Shown: positions 54,565-62,609 of the stretch, piece by piece
How positions within the stretch are numbered: position 1 is the stretch's first letter
Layout of the letters: each line of letters starts with the position of its first letter
Origin: Pseudomonas campi
GTDB lineage: Bacteria > Pseudomonadota > Gammaproteobacteria > Pseudomonadales > Pseudomonadaceae
Assembly (NCBI RefSeq): GCF_013200955.2
Contig: NZ_CP053697.2
Span: 3,162,001 to 3,226,000 of the forward strand
Length of the DNA stretch: 64,000 nt
Direction: 5' to 3'
Position numbers and translations under genes: made by a program
The notes under the pieces: model-generated
Databases searched by the model: none
What the model was told of the DNA's origin: nothing
What the model saw: the letters and a program-made list of their open reading frames with translations, nothing else

Positions 54565-55935
54565 CTACCGCAGCAAATGCACCAGCAGGCCGGCAGCGGC
54601 GCAGGCCAGCAACACCTCGATCACCCCTCGTTTGAAGCCGAACAACGCCACCCCGGCGGCCACCGCGAGCAACGCCGATGGCCAGTCGAAGACCCCGGCA
54701 AAGCCCTGTGGCCACAGCACATGGTAGGCAAAGAACAGCGCCAGGTTGAGGATCACCCCGACCACTGCGGCGGTAATCGCGGTCAGCGGGGCGGTGAACT
54801 TCAGCTCGTTGTGGGTCGATTCCACCAGCGGCCCGCCGATCAGAATGAACAGGAAGGACGGCAGGAAGGTGAACCAGGTCACCAGGCTCGCCGCCACGGC
54901 CCCACTGACGAATGCCGAGTCGCCGCCGAACACCGGCTGCAGGTAGGCGCCGACGAACGCGACGAAGGCCACCACCATGATCAGCGGCCCCGGCGTGGTC
55001 TCACCCAGGGCCAGGCCGTCGATCATCTGCGTCGGGCTCAGCCAGCCATAGTGGCTGACCGCCCCCTGGTAGACGTAGGGCAGCACCGCATAGGCGCCAC
55101 CAAAAGTCAGCAGCGCCGCCTTGGTGAAGAACCAGGCCATCTGCGTCAGCGTGCCGTCCCAGCCATACAGCGCGAACAGCAGACCCATGGGCAGCAACCA
55201 CAGGGCGGCACCGAGCAGCAGCAGGGCGAGCAGGCGCGACCAGCGAAAGCGCGCATGGGCCGGCGCCGGTGTGTCGTCGTCGATCAGCGCCGGGCCGTAG
55301 GACTTGCCGGCCGCCGCGTGCCCGCCACCGACAGCGAAATGCTGCGGCGCCAGGCGCCCGCCAAGGAAACCGAGCACGGCGGCGCCCAGCACGATCAAGG
55401 GGAACGGCAGGTTGAGGGCGAAGATGGCGACAAAGGACGCCGCGGCGATGCCCCACAGCCAGTTGTTCTTCAGCGCCCGTGAACCGATGCGATGCGCCGC
55501 CTGCACCACGATGGCGGTCACCGCCGGCTTGATGCCGTAGAAGATCCCGGCCACCAGCGGCACATCACCGAAGGCGATATAGACCCAGGACAGACCGATC
55601 AGGATGAACAGCGAGGGCAGCACGAACAGCGCCCCGGCGATCACCCCACCCCAGCTGCGGTGCAGCAGCCAGCCGATGTAGGTGGCCAGTTGCTGGGCCT
55701 CGGGCCCGGGCAGCAACATGCAGTAGTTGAGGGCATGCAGGAAACGCCGCTCGGAAATCCAGCGGCGCCGCTCGACCAGTTCCTGGTGCATCAGCGAAAT
55801 CTGCCCGGCCGGCCCGCCGAAACTGATGAAGCCCAGCTTGAGCCAGAACCACAGGGCCTGCAGCAGGCTCACCTCGGCCGGTTTGTCGGCAACCTCGCTC
55901 ACCGCTTGTGCCTCTCCCATCATCCTTGCCCCCAT
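54565..55935 (-). CDS. chrA: Chromate transporter ChrA
   Basis: A 456-residue long-chain (two-domain) CHR-family membrane protein. The N-terminal half has WLKLGFISFGGPAGQISLMH, and the C-terminal half repeats the pattern with FFTKAALLTFGGAYAVLPYV and LALGETTPGPLIMV. About ten to twelve helices are apparent. It exports chromate from the cytoplasm. The first codons are uncertain: ATGs at 55935, 55923 and 55920 are all in frame, and the one at 55920 has AAGG close upstream. It is divergent from the FAD reductase gene with about 155 bp between them. Confidence 0.9.
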   Translation of the reverse strand: MGARMMGEAQAVSEVADKPAEVSLLQALWFWLKLGFISFGGPAGQISLMHQELVERRRWISERRFLHALNYCMLLPGPEAQQLATYIGWLLHRSWGGVIAGALFVLPSLFILIGLSWVYIAFGDVPLVAGIFYGIKPAVTAIVVQAAHRIGSRALKNNWLWGIAAASFVAIFALNLPFPLIVLGAAVLGFLGGRLAPQHFAVGGGHAAAGKSYGPALIDDDTPAPAHARFRWSRLLALLLLGAALWLLPMGLLFALYGWDGTLTQMAWFFTKAALLTFGGAYAVLPYVYQGAVSHYGWLSPTQMIDGLALGETTPGPLIMVVAFVAFVGAYLQPVFGGDSAFVSGAVAASLVTWFTFLPSFLFILIGGPLVESTHNELKFTAPLTAITAAVVGVILNLALFFAYHVLWPQGFAGVFDWPSALLAVAAGVALFGFKRGVIEVLLACAAAGLLVHLLR

Positions 55936-56091
55936 CCAGACCAGTCGATGCCGTAAATGCTCTCACAAAGCCGTGACAGCCGCTCGACGCGGCAGGTGCG
56001 GACGGGAAAATGGCATGTTCGGCAGGGACGCCAGCGCCGCGGATGCATAAACTATGCGCCTATCTGCTTTCCCTGCTGCCCGAGGTTCTCC

Positions 56092-57354
56092 ATGACAGAC
56101 GCTGCATCCTCCACCGCCCTCATCATCGGCGCCGGCCACGCCGGCGGCGAACTGGCCGTCAGCCTGCGCAACGAAGGCTGGAGCGGACGCATTCTGCTGA
56201 TCGGCGAGGAAGCGCACCTGCCCTACCACCGCCCACCGCTGTCCAAGGCCTACCTGGCCGGCAGTGTCGAGAAGAGCAGCCTGTCCATCCGCCCGCAGGC
56301 GGCCTACGACAAGGCCAATGTGGAAATCCTCAGCGGCGTGCGCGTCGAAGCCATCGACCGGGCCAACAAGCGCGTGCAACTGGCCGATGGTCGCAGCCTG
56401 GCCTACGCCAAGCTGGTCATCGCTACCGGCGGCCGCCCGCGTCCGCTGGCCGTGCCCCAGGCCAAGGCTGCCGAGGCCTGCAGCAACTTCCACTACCTGC
56501 GCACCCTCGACGATGTCGAACTGATCCGCAGCCAGCTGGCTCCGGGCAAGCGCCTGGTGATAGTCGGCGGCGGCTATATCGGCCTGGAAGTGGCCGCCAG
56601 CGCCGTGCAGCAGGGTCTCCAGGTGCAGGTCCTGGAAGCCATGCCGCGGGTGCTGCAGCGGGTCACCGCCGCCGAGCTGTCGGCCTACTACGAGCGCAAG
56701 CACCGCGAAGCCGGGGTACAGATCCGCACCAACGTGCAGGTCAGTGACCTGGAGCTGGACGCCAGCGGCCAGGCCGTCAGCGCCGTGCTGTGCAGCGACG
56801 GCACGCGTATCCCGGCTGACCTGGTGGTAGTCGGCATCGGCCTGCTCGCCAATACCGAGCTGGCCGCCGCCGCAGGCCTTGCGGTGGACAACGGCATCCT
56901 GGTCAACGAGTACGCGCAGACCTCGGACCCGGACATCTACGCCGCCGGCGACTGCACCAACCACCCCAACGCCCTGCTCGGCCGCCGCCTGCGCCTGGAG
57001 TCGGTGCCCAACGCCCTGGAGCAGTCGCGCTGCGCCGCCGCCGCGATCAACGGCAAGCTCAAGGCCTATGCCTCGGTGCCCTGGTTCTGGTCCGACCAGT
57101 ATGAGCTGAAACTGAAGATGGTCGGCCTGTCCCAGGACTATCAGCAGCTGGTGCTGCGCGGCACGCCGGACAGCGACAGCTTCTCGGCCTTCTACCTGAA
57201 GGACGGCAAGGTCATCGCCGCCGACACGGTCAACCGCCCGCAGGACTTCATGGCCGCCAAGCGCCTGATCGCCGAGGGCATCGTCCTCAGCGCCGCGCAG
57301 CTGGCCGATGACAGCAAGCCGCTGAAGGAATTGCTGCCGCCCCCGACGGCCTGA
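56092..57354 (+). CDS. FAD-dependent ferredoxin/rubredoxin reductase-like protein
   Basis: A 420-residue flavoprotein of the ferredoxin reductase / rubredoxin reductase class. The FAD site is IIGAGHAGGELAVSLRNEG (about 9-27). YHRPPLSKAYLAG is the class motif. The NAD(P)H-binding site is VIVGGGYIGLEVAA (about 155-168). The second FAD motif is PDIYAAGDCTN (about 280). A C-terminal interface domain contains WFWSDQYELKLKMVGL. It would transfer electrons from NAD(P)H to a small iron-sulfur protein serving a monooxygenase, but no partner is adjacent. GAGG precedes the start. It ends at a strong terminator. Confidence 0.9.
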   Translation: MTDAASSTALIIGAGHAGGELAVSLRNEGWSGRILLIGEEAHLPYHRPPLSKAYLAGSVEKSSLSIRPQAAYDKANVEILSGVRVEAIDRANKRVQLADGRSLAYAKLVIATGGRPRPLAVPQAKAAEACSNFHYLRTLDDVELIRSQLAPGKRLVIVGGGYIGLEVAASAVQQGLQVQVLEAMPRVLQRVTAAELSAYYERKHREAGVQIRTNVQVSDLELDASGQAVSAVLCSDGTRIPADLVVVGIGLLANTELAAAAGLAVDNGILVNEYAQTSDPDIYAAGDCTNHPNALLGRRLRLESVPNALEQSRCAAAAINGKLKAYASVPWFWSDQYELKLKMVGLSQDYQQLVLRGTPDSDSFSAFYLKDGKVIAADTVNRPQDFMAAKRLIAEGIVLSAAQLADDSKPLKELLPPPTA

Positions 57355-57364
57355 GCCAGGAATG

Positions 57365-57392
57365 AAAAAACCGGCCGATTGGCCGGTTTTTT
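57365..57392 (+). terminator. Rho-independent terminator
   Basis: CCGGCC pairs with GGCCGG around GATT, flanked by A6 on the left and T6 on the right. It terminates the flavoprotein gene on the + strand and could also act on the minus strand for the downstream operon. Confidence 0.92.
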
Positions 57393-57452
57393 GTAGCCCG
57401 GATGCAATCCGGGAACGGAGCTGCTGGTTTCCCCGGATTGCATCCGGGCTAC
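57393..57452. repeat. Extragenic palindrome family C, copy 2
   Basis: GTAGCCCGGATGCAATCCGGG then, after 17 nt, CCCCGGATTGCATCCGGGCTAC. The arms are nearly identical to those of copy 1 at 20768-20826. It directly abuts the terminator. Confidence 0.85.
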
Positions 57453-57500
57453 GCCGCCTGTTGCCCCCGTGTAACACCTATCGCGCGGCGCTTGGAACCA

Positions 57501-60014
57501 TCACGGAATCCACGACCACAGCTCGACATCGATGAAGCGGAAGATCGCCCGGGTGAAGGCCTTCCACACCGGCAACTCCTCGCTGCCGACCTTGGCGTAG
57601 CCGGTCATGCCTGACTTCAGCTCGCCCTTGGCGTTCTCGATCACGGTCAGCACCTTGACGTACTTGCCACCGGTTTTCTCGATCACATTGGCGTCAATCT
57701 GCGTGACCTTGCCGTCGAAATAGCGATCGGAATAGGCCAGCGGCTTGACCTTGAGCATCGCGCCTTCCTGCACGTAGCCGATCTCGGTTTCCGGGACCTC
57801 GATCTCGGCAAACACCTGCTCGGACTTCTCGATCACCGCAAAGGTCTCGCCAGGGCCGAGGTACTTGCCGGTCTTCTGTTTGAGCAGCAGGGTGATCAGC
57901 TTGCCGGACATCGGTGCGCGCAGCAGCGAGCGCTCGATCTTCGCCTGGTACATCTCACGCTCGCTGCGCCAGCGCTGTACCTGGGCCTCGGCGGCGGCAA
58001 TCGAGTCAGGCGTGGCACCGCTCTTGACCAGGGCCAGGTTGGCCTCGGAGACACGGATCGCCATGATGTCCACTTCGTACTGACGCTGGGCCTGCTCGGC
58101 CTGCTGCGCAGACACCCCGCCCTTGGCCAGCAGGGTGGCGTGGCGCTTGTGGTTGGACAGGCTGAACTGCGCCTGGGTCCGCGCCATCTGCAGGCTCTGC
58201 TCGGCCACCGCGACTTCCTCGGCACGCGGGCGCGCCTTCAGCTCGGCGACCAGGGCCTGTTCTTCGGCAATCCGCGCCTCGGCAATGCGCATCTGGCTTT
58301 CATAGTCGCCGGTGGCCAGACGGGCCAGCACCTGGCCGGCCTGGACTTCCTCACCACCGTTGAACAGGACTTCAGTGACGATGCCATCGATATCGGTGGC
58401 GACCTGCTGCTGCTCCACCGGCAGGATCACGAAGGAGCCGCCCGGTTCGTAGGGATAGGGCAGGAACAGACAAATCAGCAGCGACAGCAGCAATACCCGG
58501 CGGGTGTAGCGCACCAGCTTGTTAGCCGGCTTGAGGTTGATCTTGTTCTCCACGTCTTCCGGCAGGCGGCGGCGCTTCCAGCGCTCGTACTGCAGGGCAC
58601 GCTCGTACATCTCGTTGGCCGAGCTGAACTTGCGGTAGGTCAGCACACTCAGGTAGCCGACCAGCAACACGCAGAGCAGCACCCCGGTGCCATTGAAATT
58701 CAGCTTCAGCCAGCTGCCGACCATCAGCACGGCCACCACGAACAGCAGGGTGGAATAGAGCAGCGAGGCCAAACCGTAGGCCATCAGCGCGGTGTCGTTG
58801 GCCTCGCGGTAGGCATTGCCCTTGATCCGTCCGAACAGCGCCTTGAACGCCTTGCCACGCAGTTGCGGCTCGTCCAGCAAGACAGCGATCAGGTGGTAGC
58901 CACTGCTTTTCGACAGCGGGTTAAGGGTCAGCAGCAGGGCCACCGCACTGACCACCGCCAGCGCCAGGCCGATGGTGGGCAGCGAGCCACTGGAAGAGCG
59001 AGTCAGGTACCAGATGAAGGTGCCGAGGCTGAACAGGGTCGCGCGCATCAGCACCGGGCCGGCATGCAGCCACAGGCGCTCGCGCCGCGTCAGGCCGATC
59101 AGGTTGCTGATCTTCGGCATGAAGCGTGGCAGGAAGCCGAGCATCAGCGCCACGGACAGGCTGTTGACCGTACCGCGGTACTTCTGCGCGGTCAGGGCCA
59201 GGGTCAGGGTACACAGCAGGTTGACAGTGAACAGGCTGAACAGCAGCTGGACGATCGGCCCCAGCCCGGAGAGCCTGGTGAGCGCATCGCTCTGCACCAG
59301 ACTGAAGTTGCTGATAACGATGCCCAGGGCCATCACCAGCAGCAGCGGCAGGACGAAGACCATGTACTTCAGCGGCTCGACCCACTCCAGCAGCGTCTTG
59401 AGCATGGCGCGCGGGTTGAACAGATGGAACACCGGGATCTTCAGGGTGTCATCCATGCCGGCGAAGCCGCGCACTCCGGCCTGCAGCTTGTCGGCGTCGG
59501 CGCCCTTACCATCATTCGAGGCGCCCGCACGCGCTGTGGGCGCTGGTGCGGCAACTGCTGCCTTGGCCCCGTGCGAGGCCCCCGGCGCCTGGGTCTTGTC
59601 GCGGAACTTGGCGACCTTCTCCTCGAGCAGGCGCTGCAGGTCGGCCTGCAGCTTCTCGCGGTAGGGCTCGATCAGCGGATGGGACGCCGCCGCTAGCCCC
59701 AGCAGGCGCTGGTCGACCAGGTTGACCAGCAGGGTTTGCAGATCATCGCGGCTGAACGGCTTGGAAAAGCGCCGCTCGTAGCTGGCCGCCAGGGCGTCGA
59801 ACTCCTCGTCGACCTGGAGCATCTCGAGGACGAAGAACTGCCGGGTCTCGAACTCCCAGTGCAGCTCACTGGACGGGTCACGCACCACATACAGCGGCTC
59901 GTGCTTGCCGTTGCGCAGGTACACCGTGAGGCCCTTGCGCAGCAGCTGCGGCGTGGCGATCTTGCGCGCGTCGCCGAGGTCGGTTTGTTGCTTGGCCGAA
60001 ATATTGCCATTCAT
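57501..60014 (-). CDS. Inactive M50-like membrane domain fused to HlyD adaptor
   Basis: An 837-residue fusion. Residues ~20-110 look like a PqqD-type winged domain (LLRKGLTVYLRNGKHEPLYV). A helical and Ala/Pro-rich linker (~110-185) follows. Residues ~190-470 are a polytopic membrane domain with the layout of site-2-protease-like M50 proteins, including FHLFNPRAML, TAQKYRGTVNSLSVALMLGF and LTLNPLSKSSGYHLIAVLL. The zinc-site HExxH is absent (CTLTLALT stands near 268-275) and the usual Asp of the DGY motif is Ser371, so it cannot be a normal protease. Residues ~500-837 form an HlyD-type periplasmic adaptor: lipoyl half-motifs around ATDIDGIVTEVLFNGGEEV and RAPMSGKLITLLLKQ, with a coiled coil between. 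It overlaps the upstream gene by 4 bp. Confidence 0.82.
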   Translation of the reverse strand: MNGNISAKQQTDLGDARKIATPQLLRKGLTVYLRNGKHEPLYVVRDPSSELHWEFETRQFFVLEMLQVDEEFDALAASYERRFSKPFSRDDLQTLLVNLVDQRLLGLAAASHPLIEPYREKLQADLQRLLEEKVAKFRDKTQAPGASHGAKAAVAAPAPTARAGASNDGKGADADKLQAGVRGFAGMDDTLKIPVFHLFNPRAMLKTLLEWVEPLKYMVFVLPLLLVMALGIVISNFSLVQSDALTRLSGLGPIVQLLFSLFTVNLLCTLTLALTAQKYRGTVNSLSVALMLGFLPRFMPKISNLIGLTRRERLWLHAGPVLMRATLFSLGTFIWYLTRSSSGSLPTIGLALAVVSAVALLLTLNPLSKSSGYHLIAVLLDEPQLRGKAFKALFGRIKGNAYREANDTALMAYGLASLLYSTLLFVVAVLMVGSWLKLNFNGTGVLLCVLLVGYLSVLTYRKFSSANEMYERALQYERWKRRRLPEDVENKINLKPANKLVRYTRRVLLLSLLICLFLPYPYEPGGSFVILPVEQQQVATDIDGIVTEVLFNGGEEVQAGQVLARLATGDYESQMRIAEARIAEEQALVAELKARPRAEEVAVAEQSLQMARTQAQFSLSNHKRHATLLAKGGVSAQQAEQAQRQYEVDIMAIRVSEANLALVKSGATPDSIAAAEAQVQRWRSEREMYQAKIERSLLRAPMSGKLITLLLKQKTGKYLGPGETFAVIEKSEQVFAEIEVPETEIGYVQEGAMLKVKPLAYSDRYFDGKVTQIDANVIEKTGGKYVKVLTVIENAKGELKSGMTGYAKVGSEELPVWKAFTRAIFRFIDVELWSWIP

Positions 60015-61525
60015 AGCGCAGGGCTTCCTTTTGACCGATCACGGATCCCGGCGCTGGGCGCGGCGGAGGTCATGGCTTTGCGCGGGGCGAAGAACACTTC
60101 GCAGCCGCCGCGCGGGTTGTCGATATAACGGTCGCCACCGAGCGGCCAGACCTTCGGACCAAACGGGTTGGCAGCCCCGAGGAACAGGCCGTAGGGCGAG
60201 GAAACGATGGTGCGCATGCCAATGTTGTAGGGGTTGCCCATGCCATCGGTGGTCACCGGCACCCAGTTCTCGCCGTCGTAGCTGCGGTACAGGTCGAACC
60301 CCGACTGGCGATTGAAGATGAACTCCTCGCCGACGCTGTTGACGATATTGAGGAACGGCGCCGGCCAGCTGTCACGCCGCGCGTAGCCGAGCAGGCCACT
60401 CCAGTCGAAGGTCGACAAGTACAGCCAGCCCTCGTGCTCGGCCATGCGCCAGAAGTAGCCGTTGAAGAAGTTGTCGAAGCCGGGCATGTAGCCGGACAGC
60501 GGCTCCTTCCAGCCGTGGGCGGTCATCCGCGCATCGCCGACCAGCAGGTCCCAGCTGTTGTCCGGGTGGATGCGGATCAGCTCCGGGGCGGCCGGGCCGA
60601 CGCCATTCTGCCGATCGATACCGCCGCCCTGGATGGCGCTGCCGACATACAGCGCGCCCTTGAACGCGTACATGCTCAGCACCGACTGGTTCAGCGGGCC
60701 GCGGTCGGCGCCGTCGGCTATCACTCGCTCCCAGTGGTAGGGCTTGCTCTCGCAGGTGCTGCGCCAGACCTGGAAGCCCTTGAGATTGAAGGTGCCGACG
60801 TACAGGTGATCATTGAAGGCGCACATCTCGAAGATGGTCTTGTTGCCATCGTCGCCGAAGCCGAAGTCGCTCGCTGCCTGCCACTGGCCATCCTCCGGCG
60901 CCTCGCTCTCGTAGACGATGGAGTGCGAGGAGACGTTGGGGTTGCCACCGCGCGAGCCGGCCGGCGTGGTGTACATACGACCCTTGAAGGCCACCATGGT
61001 ACGAATGGTGGTCACCGGCAGGCCCATCAGGCCCGGTTCGCAGGTCGGCGTGAAGTTCAGCCCGTCTTCCGTGCGCAGCAGCAGCGGGCCTGGGCCTTTG
61101 GCCGGCGACCAGGTACTGACGAACAGGCCCGGCGGCCGGCCCTTGCTGCCCGGGTACACGCACATGCCGCGAAAGCCCAGCTCGCGAGGAATCTTCGAGC
61201 CGTCGCTGCCGATGATGGTCGGTGCCTTGAACACGCGCCGCCACTCGTCCTTGCGCGGATCGTAGCGCCAGATTTCGGCATGCAGGTCGAGGTCGAAGGG
61301 GTTGGCCGGGCACTCCACCGGCCAGGGGTCCATGCTGATCGGCAGGCGCGCCTTCATCAGCGGGAAGTTGCCGCGGGTGGTGCCGATATACAGGTAGTCG
61401 TTGAACCAGGCCATGGCATGGGCGTAGGCATTGATCCCGTCGCCGAAGCCGTTGCGGGCGATCAGCTGGAAATCGTCCTGGCTCAGGCCGGCCGGTACAC
61501 GAACTTTGCTAGTACTGCTGAACAT
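60011..61525 (-). CDS. Beta-propeller-like protein of unknown function
   Basis: A 504-residue protein with no signal peptide. About seven spaced repeats of the type hydrophobic-LYxGT are visible: FNDYLYIGTTRG, PGLFVSTWSP, FKGRMYTTPAG, FNDHLYVGTFNLKGFQVW, FKGALYVGSAIQGG, HEGWLYLSTFDWSG and GLFLGAANPFGP. Each is followed by a charged W/Y strand, the look of a seven-bladed propeller. Acidic clusters (NNPF-type DLDLHAEIWRYDP) lie between. I recognise no family or active site. It lies between the alpha/beta hydrolase and the HlyD fusion; its start is 6 bp after the hydrolase stop and its end overlaps the fusion start by 4 bp. Confidence 0.75.
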   Translation of the reverse strand: MFSSTSKVRVPAGLSQDDFQLIARNGFGDGINAYAHAMAWFNDYLYIGTTRGNFPLMKARLPISMDPWPVECPANPFDLDLHAEIWRYDPRKDEWRRVFKAPTIIGSDGSKIPRELGFRGMCVYPGSKGRPPGLFVSTWSPAKGPGPLLLRTEDGLNFTPTCEPGLMGLPVTTIRTMVAFKGRMYTTPAGSRGGNPNVSSHSIVYESEAPEDGQWQAASDFGFGDDGNKTIFEMCAFNDHLYVGTFNLKGFQVWRSTCESKPYHWERVIADGADRGPLNQSVLSMYAFKGALYVGSAIQGGGIDRQNGVGPAAPELIRIHPDNSWDLLVGDARMTAHGWKEPLSGYMPGFDNFFNGYFWRMAEHEGWLYLSTFDWSGLLGYARRDSWPAPFLNIVNSVGEEFIFNRQSGFDLYRSYDGENWVPVTTDGMGNPYNIGMRTIVSSPYGLFLGAANPFGPKVWPLGGDRYIDNPRGGCEVFFAPRKAMTSAAPSAGIRDRSKGSPAL

Positions 61526-61531
61526 GCTGGA

Positions 61532-62605
61532 TTACCGGGCCCGCGCTTTACGCGCGACCATCTGCGAGATGAAGGAGTCGAGATGGGCCAGAGCCTCCTC
61601 GAACTGGGCAAAAGGCCCCTCCTCCGTGCCCTCGCGGGTGGTGAAGAACCACTGGTCATCCTGGCTGAAGAGACGGTCGCTGCGAAAGAACGGCTGCTGC
61701 AGTTCATCGCATGAGCGCTGCTGGCGTGCATTCGCCTGGCTGGCATTGCGCAGGAAGAACTCGAAGGAGCGGATCAGCTTCTGCGGCCGCGAAGCCGGGA
61801 AGAAATGCCCGGCGCCGCGCACCAGACGAAAGTCCGCTGCAGGCCACACGCTGAGCAGCAGCTCGCCGGTAGTCACCGCCTGCGAGCGCTCGCCGTAGAT
61901 GGCCAGCACGGGGAACTCCAGCTCACGCAGGCGCTCCACCACCAGGCCGTCGTCGCCCATCAGCTCATGCTGGGCCGTGGTGGTTTCCAGCAGTTTCACC
62001 CACTGGTCGGCGGTGCGTTTGCCGGAGCTGCCCATCAAGGGGTTGATCAGCTCGCGCAGGGCGTCGGGCAATTCCTGCCGGTTCAGTTGCAGGGCTGCCG
62101 CCTCTTTGAGCAGGCGGTAGCCGAAATAGGGCTCACGGGTATTCAGGTCGATCCCGTGATCGTCGAGGATGCGCTGGATATGCTCGGCATAGCGCCAGTC
62201 GCTGCCCACATTGCGGATAGCCGCGATGTGGGTATCGGCGATGGTCAGGCTGGAAATACGCTGCGGATGGGCACAGGCCAGGCTCAGCGCAATCACCCCG
62301 CCGAAGCTGTGGGCGATGAAGTGCGCCCGTTCTATGCCCAGGTGTTCCAGCAGCAGGCGCAGGTCCTCGGCCTGGTTAGCCGGGGTGTAGCCCTCTGCGC
62401 TCATGCTGGAACGACCGTGGCCGCGCAGGTCATACATGGTCACCCGGTAGTTGCGGGCCAGCGCATGGCCGACCTGCATGTACCAGAATGCCAGGTTGGC
62501 GGCGAGGCCGTGGATCAGCACCACATCCTCGACCTCGCCGCCTTCACGCTCGCATGCCAGCTGCTGGTAGTGCAGCTTGATGCCATTGACCTCGGCCATC
62601 GCCAT
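61532..62605 (-). CDS. Alpha/beta-fold hydrolase with C-terminal extra domain
   Basis: A 357-residue hydrolase. The oxyanion loop VVLIHGLAANLAFW lies near residue 30. The nucleophile elbow AHSFGG is near 98-103 (Ser), and the catalytic His is in GAGHFFPAS near 270. The first ~290 residues are a standard alpha/beta hydrolase with RGHGRSS after strand 5. The last ~55 residues form a separate small domain (FRSDRLFSQDDQWFFTTREG, then EGPFAQFEEALAHL), similar to a short domain I recall from other pseudomonad proteins, unverified. It starts 4 bp after the upstream phosphodiesterase-like stop and ends 6 bp before the next start. Confidence 0.85.
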   Translation of the reverse strand: MAMAEVNGIKLHYQQLACEREGGEVEDVVLIHGLAANLAFWYMQVGHALARNYRVTMYDLRGHGRSSMSAEGYTPANQAEDLRLLLEHLGIERAHFIAHSFGGVIALSLACAHPQRISSLTIADTHIAAIRNVGSDWRYAEHIQRILDDHGIDLNTREPYFGYRLLKEAAALQLNRQELPDALRELINPLMGSSGKRTADQWVKLLETTTAQHELMGDDGLVVERLRELEFPVLAIYGERSQAVTTGELLLSVWPAADFRLVRGAGHFFPASRPQKLIRSFEFFLRNASQANARQQRSCDELQQPFFRSDRLFSQDDQWFFTTREGTEEGPFAQFEEALAHLDSFISQMVARKARAR

Positions 62606-62609
62606 AGCG

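Noticed and set aside
58140..59696. A 518-codon + strand frame opposite the HlyD fusion
   Set aside because: Gln/His/Arg-rich antisense product without motifs; the minus-strand fusion has clear domain structure.
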